Shown: positions 21,842 to 35,172, counted from the stretch's first letter. The stretch is 64,000 nucleotides of DNA from Siphonodentalium dalli (GCA_032622095.1 CP136068.1:137153989-137217988), one strand, 5' to 3'. Made by a program: numbers and translations. The notes: a model not told the origin generated them from the letters alone.

Positions 21842-22866
21842 TACCATAGTGACCAACGGGCATTCCGATATTTTATCAATCAAGTTTATTCTCCAAACTC
21901 ACAAAACAACATGAGTATTGAGATAATAACATTTACATTACATTAAGAAATAACAATAATATGTGCATATGTCCAAATGGGAAAGACGGGAAGGCGGGAT
22001 ACATGTATAAAGTTTCAGAACTGTATATATGCGTGCACCAATATTTCAGCAACTTTAATGTCGTTCTAGCTGAAGTTGGTAGAATTAATTTTTGAGCCGA
22101 GAAACATTAGGGCCATTCTGCGCAAAGTCGTCCCAGAGCACCATTTTAAAAATCTTACATTTGACTATGCTTTGCCGTCTGTATCAGTTGTTTGGAACTT
22201 GACTAGCTGGATCAAATATGACCATTTTTCCTTTCTCAAATTATACTTTTTGAAGTTGGTAGAATGAATTTCTGAGCCGAGAAATATAGATCGGTATTTA
22301 CGGTAGTTGCACATTCTCTGAGCAGTCTCTTCTGGTACTTCGTGTGTTCCGAATTCGGTGTTCGAATACATCAATGGATTCACTCACATTTCTAGATATG
22401 TTGCACATGCGAAGATCTAGGTTCTCAACACCCCTCTCCCGTCCCGTTGTGGGCTCGTTTCAGTCTTAACATTTATGTCAAAGGTGTGTGAATATATCAC
22501 CGCCCTGAAAAAGAACCCGGGTGAGGCTCAAGTGTGAAAAACATGAAAACGAAAAAGCGGGGGGGGGGGGGGGTAGTGTAGCTGCTGCGGCGGTGGTGTA
22601 GATATTGAAGGCCGATGACTTCTCTACTTCGATTTTGCACCAAATCATTTAAACTGTCTTTAGATAATTGCAGTCAACACCATTTGTATGACACAAGCAT
22701 GGCCAACAATCACAAAGGCGTCCATCAGTTTGACGTTGAAAAGAGTACACACGAGGATACGCGAAAACGCTCTTTGGGAAATGAAAGCATGGGCGCTCTT
22801 TATCAGGAAATTTTGCTACAAAGCCTGTACATCTTACCAATGGGCTAACTGGCCAGCCTGTTCTCT
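21842..22866. other. Intergenic; small direct repeat and G tract
   Basis: GAAGTTGGTAGAATTAATTT plus GAGCCGAGAAACAT at 22071 is repeated with few changes at 22253. A G tract lies at about 22559-22573. No gene is recognised. Confidence 0.5.
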
Positions 22867-25405
22867 TGAAAATAGGTTCATATTAAATGTATTTCAAAAA
22901 CCCAAATACGCCCATATTGGCGTTATTTTAATTAGGCTCTATATGAACGTAAATTACGGCACAAAAACATTCGAATATGAGTGCATTCAAATTACAAGTA
23001 CAACATATCGTTGCACAAATACGCGCATATAATGTGAAATATGTACATAATGTGATTATTTTATTCTGAAATAAGCATATAATGGATTAATGGCAGTTAT
23101 TTCGTTTTATGGCGCGTGTCACAGTGAAAACACATACCAAAGAACGTACGGTACGCCTGAAAAGCCGTGGTTTGGCTTATTTGTGTCATCCTCACATGAT
23201 AATCTGCTTAGAATAGCCTCATTATGAGTCGACAATGTGAGTAAAATGCTCTCACTTTCAGCACATTATCGACTCAAAATGAGGTCATTCTAGGCAGACT
23301 ATCTACCTAAAATAAGTTCGTTATAGGCAGGTGATGTGCGGGGTTTCGGGAGAACAGGCTGACAAGTACGTATTTGATGCACCCCAGACGAAACACGCCC
23401 ATATTGGTATTATTTAATCTTAACATTTTTCATCGACACGACTTACCAAGTTCACGCTCTGTGGCCCGATTCGTCATCTCAGGTTTAAACCTGGTCTACG
23501 TAAACCTCTAGGTTTAAAGTTTAAACCGCCGTGAGTCAGCTAAATCCGTGGTTTAAACCCGCGACCGCAGGTCTAAGTGACGCATTCGTCATCTCTGGTT
23601 TAAACCTGGTCTAGCCAGACCAGTGGTTTAGCAGTAATGTCTCTGTATCGCCGAGATAAATAATCGTACTTTCCTAATGCGGACCGCCTAATTTTATTGA
23701 TTGCGAAAATCAATAATTACGACAGCAACCATATTTTCATTGGAAATTTATAAGCGAGAAGCACTCACACCTATAAAGCATATGGGGATAAGTTTTTGTC
23801 CATTTCGAAAATTTGTTTGCGTTTTATAAGCTTAAACCGGCAACTAAACCATCTAATTCGGTGGTCCAGCTAAACCAGCTTTACCGAGGCTAAACTTGAG
23901 ATGACGAATCCGTCTTTTCTTCATCGCGGTTTAGAATTGTCAACAATCAATCAAAGGGTGGAGCTGTAAATTATCTCGAGTGGGGGCGTGTATAAGTGGC
24001 GGCTGCCGACTGGTGTTATCATGTCACAGTTGATTCATTCGCCCGCTAGCTTTGCTCAGATATGGACATGTTCCTTCAATAAGATTTTTACAACTACCTT
24101 GCAATTGTGTGTGTTTTTTTTTTTGTTGGCTTGTGGCAATCACAAATACTGGTGTTTTCTACGAATTCATTTGAATGGTTCAACGTTTTAATTTGGCACC
24201 AAAACCATGCTACTCCATGCGAAGATATGCTATACACATAGTTTGCAATCCTAATACGAGTCAAATTTGATAACATATTTTGATGTAGATCATATCACAA
24301 AGCTCTACTCTGGCTCCGCCCATAAATTCCTATAATATTCCACCGTTCAAACCCTGGGAACTTTTTGATATTCTGCACGACGGAAAATTTATTATATTGA
24401 AAAGAAGCAACGCATGCAATATGGTTGCCCACTTCAAACAGTTCAGATGCCGCTTCTGGTGTGCACTCATAGGCAAATTGCTTTTACTTGCCTGACCTCT
24501 TGGTCCAGTATTGACCCGATTATGGAGACTTTATTCAGCGTCAGAGTGGCCTGTGGCGAAGGGAGCCGGCGTCAAATTTACGCACTTTTGATCATTTGAA
24601 CATTTTAATTATTTAATTAATATTTAATTCAATTTAAAACAAAAAGTTATTAATATATATTTTAAATATTGTTTCTTGTTAGATACAACACCTTACTCTT
24701 ATTTTCAAATCAGTTCAAGTGTAGACCAGTTGCGAACAGACAAACGGACATACAGATATACAGCTCCTATACCCTTTAATATATACAGATATAAATGCAA
24801 ATACACCAAAGTTTGTCTTTGCGGGTAAAGCATCGTGTAGAAAATCTATCACAAACAAAGTGATAAACAGCGCGCGAAACTCGTGCTGATAGACATGCCC
24901 TTTGTCAGATGATTTAAACCCACAAAGAGATCGGATTAATGGTCCAGGAGCGATACTCATTTCTCAATGAATAAATCCATTGAGCGTGCACGTGTTCGCG
25001 ATCATTTATGACATGCCAATAACCATTATATCGGCTTGTCTTTTTGTCCGATTGGTAAGAGGGTAGTTGACTGCTTGCTCATATCACCGACTCGAGTTGT
25101 CAATTAGCTGGAAACTGAACGACAAAAACGCCCACTTAGACCCGGTTTGGCTGGACCGCCAATGTAGGTTTAAACCAGGTTTAAACTCGGAGGTTTAAAC
25201 CTGAGATGACGAATCCGGCCTGTATGTTTCACTGTGGCCCGCGCAATTCAACGGAATAGTGGGTATACGCTCATTATTGACTTATTTCCGAAACGACTGT
25301 TTTCGTGCACCATTTACGTTCATATAGAGCGTAATTCAGATTCAAATAACGCCAATATGGGCGTATTTTGGTTTTTGAAATACGTTTAATATGAACCTAT
25401 TTTCA
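22867..25405. mobile_element. Putative ~2.5-kb element or structure with ~90-bp inverted ends
   Basis: 22867-22957 and 25311-25405 are inverted repeats of good quality. They share TGAAAATAGGTTCATATTAA, ATACGCCCATATTGGCGTTA and CTCTATATGAACGTAAAT. A CACAGTGAAA-containing block at about 23110-23130 also has a reverse-complement partner near 25228-25245. No transposase motif was recognised between the arms. It may be a non-autonomous DNA transposon, or two copies of one repeat in inverted orientation. Target-site duplications are not clear. Confidence 0.45.
23468..23912. mobile_element. Nested MITE-like element with ATTCGTCATCTCAGGTTTAA ends
   Basis: The left end GATTCGTCATCTCAGG followed by TTTAAACC is answered on the right by AACTTGAGATGACGAATC. 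Several internal GGTTTAAACC palindromes are present. A separate end of the same family, TTTAAACCTGAGATGACGAATC, lies at 25190-25218. Non-coding. The superfamily is not resolved. Confidence 0.55.
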
Positions 25406-26277
25406 TGAGGATATGTTGAACTGGCACGATCTAATTATTTTCTGTTAATTTAATGGTGTAATACCATTCCATTTATGTTAATCTATTGTTGATTTTTTGT
25501 ATGAATCCGTGACAAATGTGCATATACATGTAATTAAGAATAAAATATTTTCACGACAATTCCACGCGTCAATTAGCCACTTGAACACTTTAATAACGGC
25601 CTCCCCAAATGCTCAAGCAATCCGGTGACAAATATTGTGAACGCCACAAGATAACTGGAATTAATTTTAAATGATAGTGATTTCACTGATTTGCCCTCTT
25701 CTAATTCGATTCTCAGTGAAGTCGATCCATTGGCACAAGTTATTTTCGATCCGCGACAGGAAATTATATTGACTACCCAACGGATGTGTGTACAACACGT
25801 CATTTGTTTCAACTGACTCGGGTTTGTCACGAAGCACGGAGACGCGAAATACCATCTACCATGATCAGCCTAATGATATTGAAACAAGAACTTCTTGTTA
25901 TCGAACGCATATTGTCAAATATTTGCGTACATGTTTTTTTGTGGCCGCCGTTGTGTTCACTTGATAAACTAAACTGTGCGCGACTAAAATGTACGACACC
26001 GGTAGCAGTCCGCACCAAGAGCGTGTTTATACTTGTCTTTTTATAATGTTATTATTTCCGACTTTAAATTAAATTGATCTTATTTTGTTTATCTTATCTT
26101 ATGTTGTATATAATGGTAGCTATTGTACAACCCCAAGGACTGTTTAATTGCCAATTTATAATTTAGGCGAAAGTTATCAATTAATTTCGTTAAAAATTAC
26201 CATAAAATAAATATAACAAAAGGGTCTACTGCAAAGAGGATGGTCTGATTTGCATTTCATACAACGCATATGGTGTC
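25406..26277. other. Intergenic, nothing recognised
   Basis: No gene or strong repeat recognised. Open frames on both strands near 25573-26046 overlap each other and have no family motif. Confidence 0.45.
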
Positions 26278-26541
26278 AATAAGCCTTGTCACTAACTCGC
26301 GGTCATATTCGATACACCATACCCGGTTACGTGTTTTTATTGCTTCAGGCCAAAGTTGTGAAGTTTCATTTCCATATATGAAAGTCATGAATATTCAAAA
26401 GCTCGATTTATGTGGAAATGGTACTCCAGAACTTAAACATGTAGCTTTAAACCACGGAACCGGGCTGGATGAATCTCTGAAACCACGAAACGGGGCTGGA
26501 TGAATCCAATACGGCCGAGACTAAGTGATCTCGCTTATAAG
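26278..26541. mobile_element. Foldback element, family F1, copy 2
   Basis: Related to 4138-4428 through shared CTCGCGG.CATATT, CCATATATG, GAATATTCA, CTCCAGAACTT, TTTAAACCACGGAAC and GCTGGATGAATCCAATA blocks and a GTGATCTCGCTTATAAG end. The right part contains an internal duplication of the GGGCTGGATGAATC block. Just outside, CTTATAAGGTACTGTTGTT is repeated in tandem at about 26533-26577. Confidence 0.6.
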
Positions 26542-29500
26542 GTACTGTTGTTGGGGAGCTTATAAGGTACTGTTGTTAGAGATAATCCAGATGAATAATA
26601 AGCCAGGTTTATCAGTATATTTAGCGAAATGACTGTGCTGAAGAATGCAAGTTGCTGTACGCATAATTTTGTATTAACAAAAATCCATGCATGACTTGTA
26701 CACTGGTTTGGGCGTGGTCCTGGTATTGTAATAACGAACCAAAGTCAGACGCTTTGGGTCGTATATAGACAATATCTGATTTTGTGACGTCACCAATTAT
26801 TAACTAATACGACGCTGCTGTTTTGAATTTATGCGAGCACTTTTGTCGCACAGTAGATCGGTGGGCTTAAATCATTAATGTCGTAATCGGAAAATCTTGT
26901 TACTGTGTCTTTCGATTACTGGTATTGCAAATGAGAATTATGAGTATTGAATTACAAAATAAGTTCATTCGTAGTGGTAGTTTACCTTTATATAGTAACT
27001 ACAGTCTACACCCATCGGGGCGAGTGAAAAGTGATCGAAATTCCTGATGTGAAATATTATAAGAATATGACATCACGAATACACCGTTCTACTGTGCTTG
27101 AATGTACACCACTTGGTACTGTACGTGGTGTGCGAAGCGAAATAACATATATTTAATATGGAATTACTTGATATCATAAGACTAAATAGTACATACATGC
27201 ATGTGATAATCCATAAATATAATACTATTTACTGGAATCGAAAGGAAACACATAATTATGAACAAAGCAGAAGATACATTCGTGCAGGTTCAGGCGAACT
27301 CGGTCAATGAGGAAAGTTACATGATGACGTTGTTCGTCGATTTTCGTTGAAATCGACACGGTTACACCTTATTAACGAAATGGACAACACTCTTCTCCGT
27401 ATAGTATCTCAGCCGCAGCGCTCACCTAGCGTTAAGAAAATAAATATATTGGTTAAATTCATTACAAATGTTCCCGTTCCCCTCTCGACAAGGTATAGCT
27501 ATTTTCACTTTGATGTTGGTAGTTTATACCATGTATAGTGTATCTTTCAATCAAGACGAAATTACGATTGGGGTCCATTCTTTCGACGAACCGTTCTGTG
27601 CGAAGTGTAATTACTGATAATCAATCCAGGAAATATAGGCTCATGTGAATCTTATTTGGAGTGAATACAGGGAATCACAGCTACCCTCATGTACGTTGTT
27701 TTGCTTTGGTTCGTGAATTACGATATCGTATGATCATATTAATAAATTACGTTGTTTATGTTGTCAAGATGTGTCCTTCGCTTTTTCTGAAAAATAAGAC
27801 TAAAGGCAGCTTATGAATGCATTGGAAAGTTAATGTGGATATCTCTCTGGCTGTAATAAGAATCAATTTGGGCTTTACTCACTAAGCATGCCTCCCTGCT
27901 AACGATTTGACAACGACAGTAGACATCCACATTGTTTATATTGCAACTAATAGAACATTTTGCAGTAGAGTTGGACATCGACTAAACTTGCATGATGCTA
28001 GTACAAAATAAGATTATTAGTGATAAATGGTAACATGGTAACATGTTATGATACCGATATAGGATCGTTAGAATGACAAGAAAGTCTACCCTGGAATCAA
28101 ATGAAGCCACAAATGTGACATGTGATAAAAACCAATTGATATACTAATACATCACTTGGTCGAATCTTGGTCAATTATGTACACGAGTACAAATATTCAA
28201 GGACATGTGTGTGCACAACATTATTGACGGACAATGTAATCACAATTAGGACACCATATGTGAATGGCATACAGACTCCATGGCATACAGACTCCATGGC
28301 ATACAGACTCCATGCAGTTAAATCCGCAATTAAGTCAACTGTTTTAGATTAATTGGTAACATGTGAGGACGAAAAGGTTGACAGGAATCCATACGTTTTT
28401 GTATATCGAGTGTGTTCGTATTGCACACATGCGGTGCCATCCACGCAGAGAGTCGAGCACGACGTGCTTCATTATAGTCGACGACATGGTCGAAATTGAA
28501 TATCGAGAGCTTATTGTTCAAATTGCAACGACCTGAAATTGCAAACACCTAAAATTGCTTTCGCTAACGATATTTGTAGATATTTATCCCCAAATACCGT
28601 CCGTTACGTCCGCGAAAATTTGGTGTTGCTCATTTTTGAATTAGTGTATCATTCGGTGAAAATTGAACGTTAGTTCTTCAGTTATCGCACAATAACTGTT
28701 CTGCCACAGTTCCACCAATAAGCATATAGCTACTTCATTGCAATTTGAATTTGTTGATCTTTGTGAAAACTAACTGGAAGTGTCTTAAACCTGCTATTTC
28801 ATGAAACATTTTTCAAGAACCGATTTCATCCCCACCTAACCCCCATCAAATATGCAAGCACGCACATGCAATATGAATTTGGTCTTAAATATTGCGTTAG
28901 TGGTACGAACGTAGGCCAGACGCCCACACGCACAATGCCTGTGGTCATCTGGAACGTGCGCGCCAGTCACATGTATGTATATATGTAAGTTTGTTTGGGT
29001 ATCCCCACGACCCGTTGATCAATGTTTAATTGAATGCACATCTTTATGTAAAATGACCGCATAAATATGTATATCTTTGGGTAATAAACATCTAAAACAA
29101 TGAATTTGGTCTTCCTTTTTGACTATTCGGCGAAGACTATAAACCCATTAGTTTTTTTTATCGCCATCCCAAGACTATATGTGCCTTCATACTATGCGAT
29201 GCCGAACCGTCCCCGGGTGAATAGTCCCTGCATAAAACATAAAGACCAAAACGCATACCCTCGCGTAAAATTATATTTACTTATACGTATTTGTACTTGT
29301 TGTTTCTGACAGCAGGCTATGCCTTTGTCATCTCGTTTTCCATTAATATCTTGTTTATTAGTAATAAATGTTTTGTCACTTTTGTCAACCAATTTGTCAA
29401 GTTCGAGCCATTACCATTGATTAGCGTCCGTCATTCGTGCTTGCGTGCGAGCGCCGTCATCAATTTCAATTGGCATATATCCTACAGCCCACATCCCGAC

Positions 29501-30479
29501 CGTCACCAAACCTCATATGGTTCTTCGGGTTGAACTCTTGATGGCGGTAATCGATTTTTCCGAAATTCTATTAAAAAAAATCTTTGCAAGGCTAGATTGG
29601 AAATTATTTGTATAAGCCGTCGTTAAAACGGGACGTATTATGTTATTGGTCTGTCCGTCCATCTCTCCGTCCGTCCGTTCGCTTTTGTTTCCATATGATG
29701 TTTTTTTTTAGATAGTCTCAACTGAAAGTTATTATTTTAAAGTTTGGTAATTTCATGCCTCACGCAAACTAGAAAATATTTGTTCGTCTAGACCAAAGTC
29801 GAATAACTGAATTAGGCTGACATGGACACGCTTTGCGTACTGGTAGGGTTTAACATGTAGGTTGAACAATTTCCAACAACAGTTGGAGGGCTCAAGATAC
29901 CAGTTGGCAAATTCCAACCCGCTGAACGATGAACATTTCAGATTGTCACGCTGTGTGGATCGGGGGACGGTCTCACGAACAAAGTCCCTGTAACCAAAAT
30001 GTGCGGATGGCCATGTCGCACTTGTCATATCTACATCCGCTCATATCGAAACACATTACTGATATAACGCGAAATAAAGCCAAATTTTTTGTCAATAACC
30101 GCATACATTCATACGTTTCCCGCCCATCACTTCACCGTTTCGCCCATTATTTGATCCCAGTATTATGCCCAAAGAAACGAACTGAGAATAAAATCGATAC
30201 CAATTTGCTTAATATACATTTAAAAATGTAGCAATTACTCCCACTTCAATATTACAATGCACCAATGACGTATATAGGGTAATATGTATAGTTAACCATA
30301 GATCATTTCATGAATCTCCACTGGCCACGTGTGTAAATATAATATTCCACAATGCGGGTTACTTTATATTTGTAAATGTAGTTTGTTTCATTTATATGCA
30401 TATGTTTAAAGATTGTCTATCTCTTTGTAAACATGTGCTATATAGTTACCGGGTATAACATATTTGATATGAATCGAAG
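26542..30479. other. Intergenic, few recognisable elements
   Basis: About 4 kb with no supported gene. A 16-bp unit (GGCATACAGACTCCAT) is repeated three times at about 28265-28314. A dispersed-repeat block lies at 29480-29570, CCGT-rich simple sequence at about 29646-29680, and TTTCCAACAACAGTTGGA-like motifs near 29870. Open frames are short and mutually overlapping. Confidence 0.5.
28265..28314 (+). repeat. 16-bp tandem repeat, three copies
   Basis: Three consecutive copies of GGCATACAGACTCCAT with no differences. No function is evident. Confidence 0.85.
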
Positions 30480-31760
30480 ACCCATGTTTGGTGGAAATGG
30501 GCATTTAAATATAAATTTGCGCTAAACATATTTATATAAATGTTGTCCCTCCCTATCATTGACTGAAGTGGCGCCACTATGACATCTCTACTCATTATGA
30601 AGATGAATATATATAAAATTGGTGGAAATCTGCGACAAACAAATTCGTATCAAATATAGTGCCCCCATCTCTTAAACAAATGTCGCCAATTTGGCGTATT
30701 TTAACCACATGATTAGACTCCTGCCATCATGGAGATGATTATGATTAAGTTTTGTGGAGAAGAATTTAAGTCCATATGTTGGAAATCGGCGCTGAAAATA
30801 GCTTGATCAATTTTGGTGTCCCTCTCCCCTTCATTGCACCACTGACTCAAATGGCACCACTTTTGTCATCTTTAATTCACACTTTAAATGCCACTTTTGA
30901 CATATTTAAATCACACGCCACTTATGACAACTTTAAGACACACCGTTACGCTCCTGGTGTCATGAAGATGATAATGTATGAGTTTGGTGCTAATCGACGA
31001 CTAAATACATTCTTATCAACATTAAGTGCTTCCTTACCTCCATCTTTCATCCAAACGGTACCACTTTGGCGTCTTTTCATCACACGGTTATATTCTAGTA
31101 TCATGGATAAGAATGTGTATCAATTTGATGGAATTCGACGCTAAAAAGTTGTATACATTTTTGTGTCCCTCTCCCCTTCCGTGCAACCTGACTCAATAGA
31201 CGCATTGTTTTGCCATCTTTACATCACACGATTAGATTTCTCGTATCATGGAGAAGAATGTGTATCAATTTGGTGGAAATCGGGGCTAAAAGGTTTTATC
31301 CATTTTGGTGCCCCTCTCCCCTTCCGTGCACCCCTGACTCCAATGGCGCCAATTTTGCGCCATATTCAATTCACACGATTAGATTTCTCGTATCATGGAA
31401 AAGAATGGGTATCAATTTGGTGGAAATCGGCGCTAAAAAGACATATCAATTGTGGTGCCCCTCTCCCCTTCCTTGCACCCCTGTCTCAAATGGCGTCAAT
31501 TTTGCAATATTTAAATCACACGATTAGATTTCTCATATTATGTAAAAGAATGTGTATAAATTTGGTGGAAATCGGCGATAAAAAGTTTGATCAATTTTGG
31601 TGCCCCTCTCCCTTCCATGCATCCCTGACTCAAATGGCGCCAGTTTTGCTATATTTAAATCACGAGATTAGATTCCTCATATCATGAAGATGATTATGTA
31701 TAAGTTTGGTGGAAATCAGCAACAACAGCGTCACTTTAGAAAATTCTAACCCGCAGCATT
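30480..31760 (+). repeat. Tandem array of ~145-bp units
   Basis: About eight diverged units. Landmarks of the form GAAATCGGCGCTAAAA lie near 30780, 31131, 31276, 31424, 31569 and 31701, at steps of about 132-148 bp in the better-preserved half. Each unit carries ATCACACGATTAGATTTCTC, ATGGAGAAGAATGTGTATCA and GGTGCCCCTCTCCCCTTCC. Because three of the steps are close to multiples of three, long open frames such as 31163-31687 arise by chance. The array ends near a GACAGACAGACATTC tail at about 31808. Confidence 0.8.
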
Positions 31761-31965
31761 ACCTTTCTCGTAAAAAGGTACCCCAAATAGATCCCTCGGT
31801 TGTTAAGACAGACAGACATTCGGAAATATATATATAGATTTGGCGATTTACACGAAACTTACAGACCGTATAATTTGTGTCCCCAGACAACCTATTCATG
31901 TATTCGACAACTGAGCTCAGCACTAATTAAGTTGGAATAAACAGCTTGAAATAATTATTCGCACG

Positions 31966-32403
31966 TTAACCCTTTACCCAACAAACCGGCCAAAACCGGC
32001 CAAATAAAGCTTCAACAGCCTAAAATATCTTCGGTCTGTCTCAATAGAACCATACAAATATGGATATCATTGGAACCGGCTCCTTGAGCACATTGTGATA
32101 GATACAGTTATGCCCTGTGCCAATGCATTCTCTTATATATGCGAGTCGACCATAGGTCGCCTCGCATATATAAGAGAATGCATCGGCCTAAACAAAATCT
32201 TTTTTTAACACTTTTTACCATTTTTTCTTATATTCTTTAACAATTTTATAATTTTTAATGTGTTAAGCCAATGCATTCTCTTATATATGCGAGTCGACCA
32301 TAAAGCCAATGCATTCTCTTATATATGCGAGGCGACCTATGGTCGACTCGCATATATAAGAGAATGCATTGGCACAGGGCCCTTCTGTTGGTTAAAGGGT
32401 TAA
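31966..32403 (+). mobile_element. piggyBac-like MITE, copy 5, with an extra partial hairpin
   Basis: TTAA occurs at 31966-31969 and 32400-32403, with termini CCCTTTACCCAACA and the slightly decayed TGTTGGTTAAAGGG. Hairpins are at 32119-32187 and 32305-32373. A half hairpin at 32267-32301 stops at its loop and is followed directly by the third. That is the footprint expected of template slippage in a hairpin. The unique stretch is on the left. Confidence 0.85.
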
Positions 32404-33511
32404 GCGGTGGAGCTGATGGATGTCTTGTTAACATAATTAGCATGCAACTTTCTCCCGAGATTACTTGATATTTATACACATTTTGCACAAATGTTGCTAC
32501 ATAAGGATTAACTGTCATGTGGACTGTTTTTATGGAGATGTAACCGTGAGGTAAGTGGTCATAACTTATGTAAAACCCGAAGGGTTTTACATACATAATT
32601 GATGAAAAGAGAAGAAAATCCATTTGCCTTTTACTTGGAACAATCTATATTATCATCTTTTAACTAGAATTTCCTCAATACAGCAGTTCAACTTATATTG
32701 TAATGTACGATGACAGTATTTGGCCAGTTGCATATATTGTTACTGCTGCCTGTATTTCGGGTTTCCATCTTTCGGTCATGGACAGACCAGTCCAAAGCCG
32801 GCCATACATGACAGTGGTGCGTATATATGCAAGTGGCGAAGGGCTGTTGAAGTTGCATTACTTGCGTATTGACTTATTTTATTAGATTTTCCTCTCCATA
32901 TAAGTCTCGTTCTGAAATGGCTTTTATTTAATTTATATTTTAAATGCTTTTATACATTGTGCTCCGAAGTTTCGAACTTCACTCACTGCCCATGTGCCGA
33001 AAGCCACCAGGGACCGCAATGGAATTAAGTTCTCATTTAGAGAACTTTTTGCGTTATCCCTGATGGTCTCAGGTCACATGCATAAATAAGTAATATGCAG
33101 TAAATGCTAGTATGATATTCTCAGATGAACATATTATTAAAGCTTCCCATGTTGGTACAGACAGGTGATGCAGAAGGTGATTTAACGATAATTATATAGG
33201 TGTCATTCGGAAAATTGTTTTCTAGCTTCGAGTTCCGAACTACATTACCTTTCACTTCTCAATTGTGTTATACTCCAAATGTCCAAGTCTGGAATATTTC
33301 AGTAAAGCATTGTAGTGTACCTCTGTCAGGCGTTGGTCATAGTACTTCGACGCATAAGTCCCTTAATTGCTATTGGAAGCTTCCAAGACCCCCAACTCAT
33401 GTATATATGTGTAGGCACTCACTTGTCGGTCAAACTTAAAATTATCCGCTGTATAAATATTCATAGGCATTTACGTTCCCTAAGAAGACAAGACAAGACA
33501 ACCCATACATG
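32404..33511. other. Intergenic, nothing recognised
   Basis: A small palindrome (GTAAAACCC..GGGTTTTAC) lies at about 32572-32590. The remainder shows no gene or mobile element. Confidence 0.45.
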
Positions 33512-33729
33512 TACAATAATGCCCTAAATAATGGACTCCTTAACCATAGCAGAATTATGGGTAATTTTGCAGGATTTAGTCGGAAATATGGCTTGTTGCC
33601 ATTCATCGGAGAGCTCTCACCGAGAGCTTTCCGATGAGTGGCAACAAGCCATATTTCCGACTAAATCCTGAAAAGTTACCCATACTTCTGCTGTGGTTAA
33701 TGAGTCCATTATTTAGGGCATTACTGTAT
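33512..33729. mobile_element. Long hairpin element, ~105-bp arms
   Basis: The left arm TACAATAATGCCCTAAATAA... through GGCTTGTTGCCATTCATCGG is answered by the right arm CCGATGAGTGGCAACAAGCC... through TTATTTAGGGCATTACTGTA. The axis is near GAGCTCTCACCGAGAGCTTT at 33611-33630. A fragment of the same family lies at about 51317-51350 (CCGACGAATGGCAATAAGCC). Non-coding. Confidence 0.8.
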
Positions 33730-34556
33730 ATCGGTGAGAGTAAATCACCCCTGGTCAAATGAGCCTTCTAGCATGCTATGATGTTGGTGGGTCCTGCTGA
33801 ATGGCTGTATATTGCGTGATATGACTTGCATCCCAACAACATAATAGCAAATTAGCAAGACCACATTGACAAAGAGTACTCGTCGGTGGTGTCACGTTCA
33901 GATAAAAACAGGTTGACAGATACACCGATTAGTTTTGCGTGTTTCAATCTCTAATTTCAATTTCAATTTTTATAAGCGTTTTTTTCTTGTATATTAACAT
34001 AAGATTGGAAATAGCTTTCGAAACATATAGTTGAATACAATGTAGTCAATACACAGGGTTAGTAGATATGTGACATATGACCTCTCAATATCGCCATTGA
34101 CCAGCGCGTGCAACGCTATTTCTAGCCCAATAGCCCTTTCAGCATGATGTCGAGTAACATACGCCAAGGTCATCTTGGAGGTCATGATATACATGAAAGT
34201 TAGCACATCTAAAGAAAAAAATTCGCCATTAGCCACCGAAAGAACAAACATTCGGGTGGCTTTACCAGCTGGGTATTTGGATGAAATATAAACTTCTTTA
34301 TAGTGAAGGCCGTGCTCACTGATATATTACTCTCTATTATACACATACATGATGGACGCAATAGCTGGCCATATCGTACTTTTCCAGTATGTAGGAATTC
34401 AAATTGGAGATATAGCCCGCCCAATAACCTGTTCTGTTGCTAACATACACAACTAAGTGGGGAAATCGACAATTTTCCCACTGATAGACACACAGCAACA
34501 CCATGTGAACATATCTCGATCATTATATTAAGGACATAATCCCTGCAGTACTGCAA
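33730..34556. other. Intergenic, nothing recognised
   Basis: No gene or repeat recognised. Open frames on the minus strand (33994-34251, 34209-34424) lack motifs. Confidence 0.45.
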
Positions 34557-34970
34557 ATGCTTATAGCAGCGAGATCTAATGGACACATGTTACAAGGCGG
34601 CCGATTGCAATCAAATAACCATGTTATTGCTCCAGTCACTGCGATGTATTGTTATAGGTATCTTCCGAACAAACTTCTGAAATTTCGTACCCGCAACCAC
34701 CACTTACCAATCGAATCTGGTGCATGGATTAACTCAGATTATTCCGCTAGACTATGTACTCTATGCGGTACAAATATAGGGGACCAATTCCACGTAATAT
34801 TGCAATGCCCGTGTTTAAAAGACCTGCGAGTCAAATACATACACAAATATTATTATTGTCGACCAAATTCCATCAAATTAAGTGAACTTTTTAACTGTAA
34901 ACGACGTAAAACCTTGAAAAACCTATCTCTTTTCATTAGACGGGTCCTGATTTTATTCAAAAACTCCTGA
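34557..34970 (+). pseudogene. LINE ORF2 C-terminal remnant with zinc-binding tail
   Basis: An open frame of 137 codons containing FRTRNHHLPIESG and then LCTLCGTNIGDQFHVILQCP. This is a C-x2-C...H-x4-C arrangement like the zinc-binding region that closes many LINE reverse transcriptases. No RT core is present upstream, as expected for a 5'-truncated insertion. The following 3' UTR runs to about 35172 and has an inverted sister at 35269-35513. A few related proteins without RT function share this pattern, so identity rests on the motif plus the repeated 3' UTR. Confidence 0.6.
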
Positions 34971-35172
34971 GGCATACTATATACGTAATACATTAAAATC
35001 CGACATTTGCACAACCATGGGCTGTTCTCAATCAACTGTATTATTATAATATGTGTAATTTTCAACGCGCACCACTTATGTAATTTGCACAGAAATTATA
35101 TGCACTGTATTCCACCGAGCTCTATAGTGTCATATTTGACGATTTGGTTCAATAATTAATAAAAAATTGAAA
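34971..35172 (+). mobile_element. LINE 3' UTR, copy 1
   Basis: Directly downstream of the zinc-tail frame. It is repeated in reverse complement at 35269-35513, sharing AATACATTAAAATCCGACAT, CGCACCACTT.TGTAATTTGC and TGTGTCATATTTGAC. The shared part with a common 3' end near AATTGAA repeats defines a retroelement 3' terminus. Confidence 0.65.

Noticed and set aside
25573-26046. Overlapping open frames on both strands as a candidate gene
   Set aside because: Neither strand shows a motif, splice pattern or similarity within the window; lengths are within chance expectation.
31163-31687. 174-codon frame with repeated SIWWKS segments
   Set aside because: It follows the ~145-bp tandem array, whose spacing is near a multiple of three. 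Units outside the frame are equally conserved.
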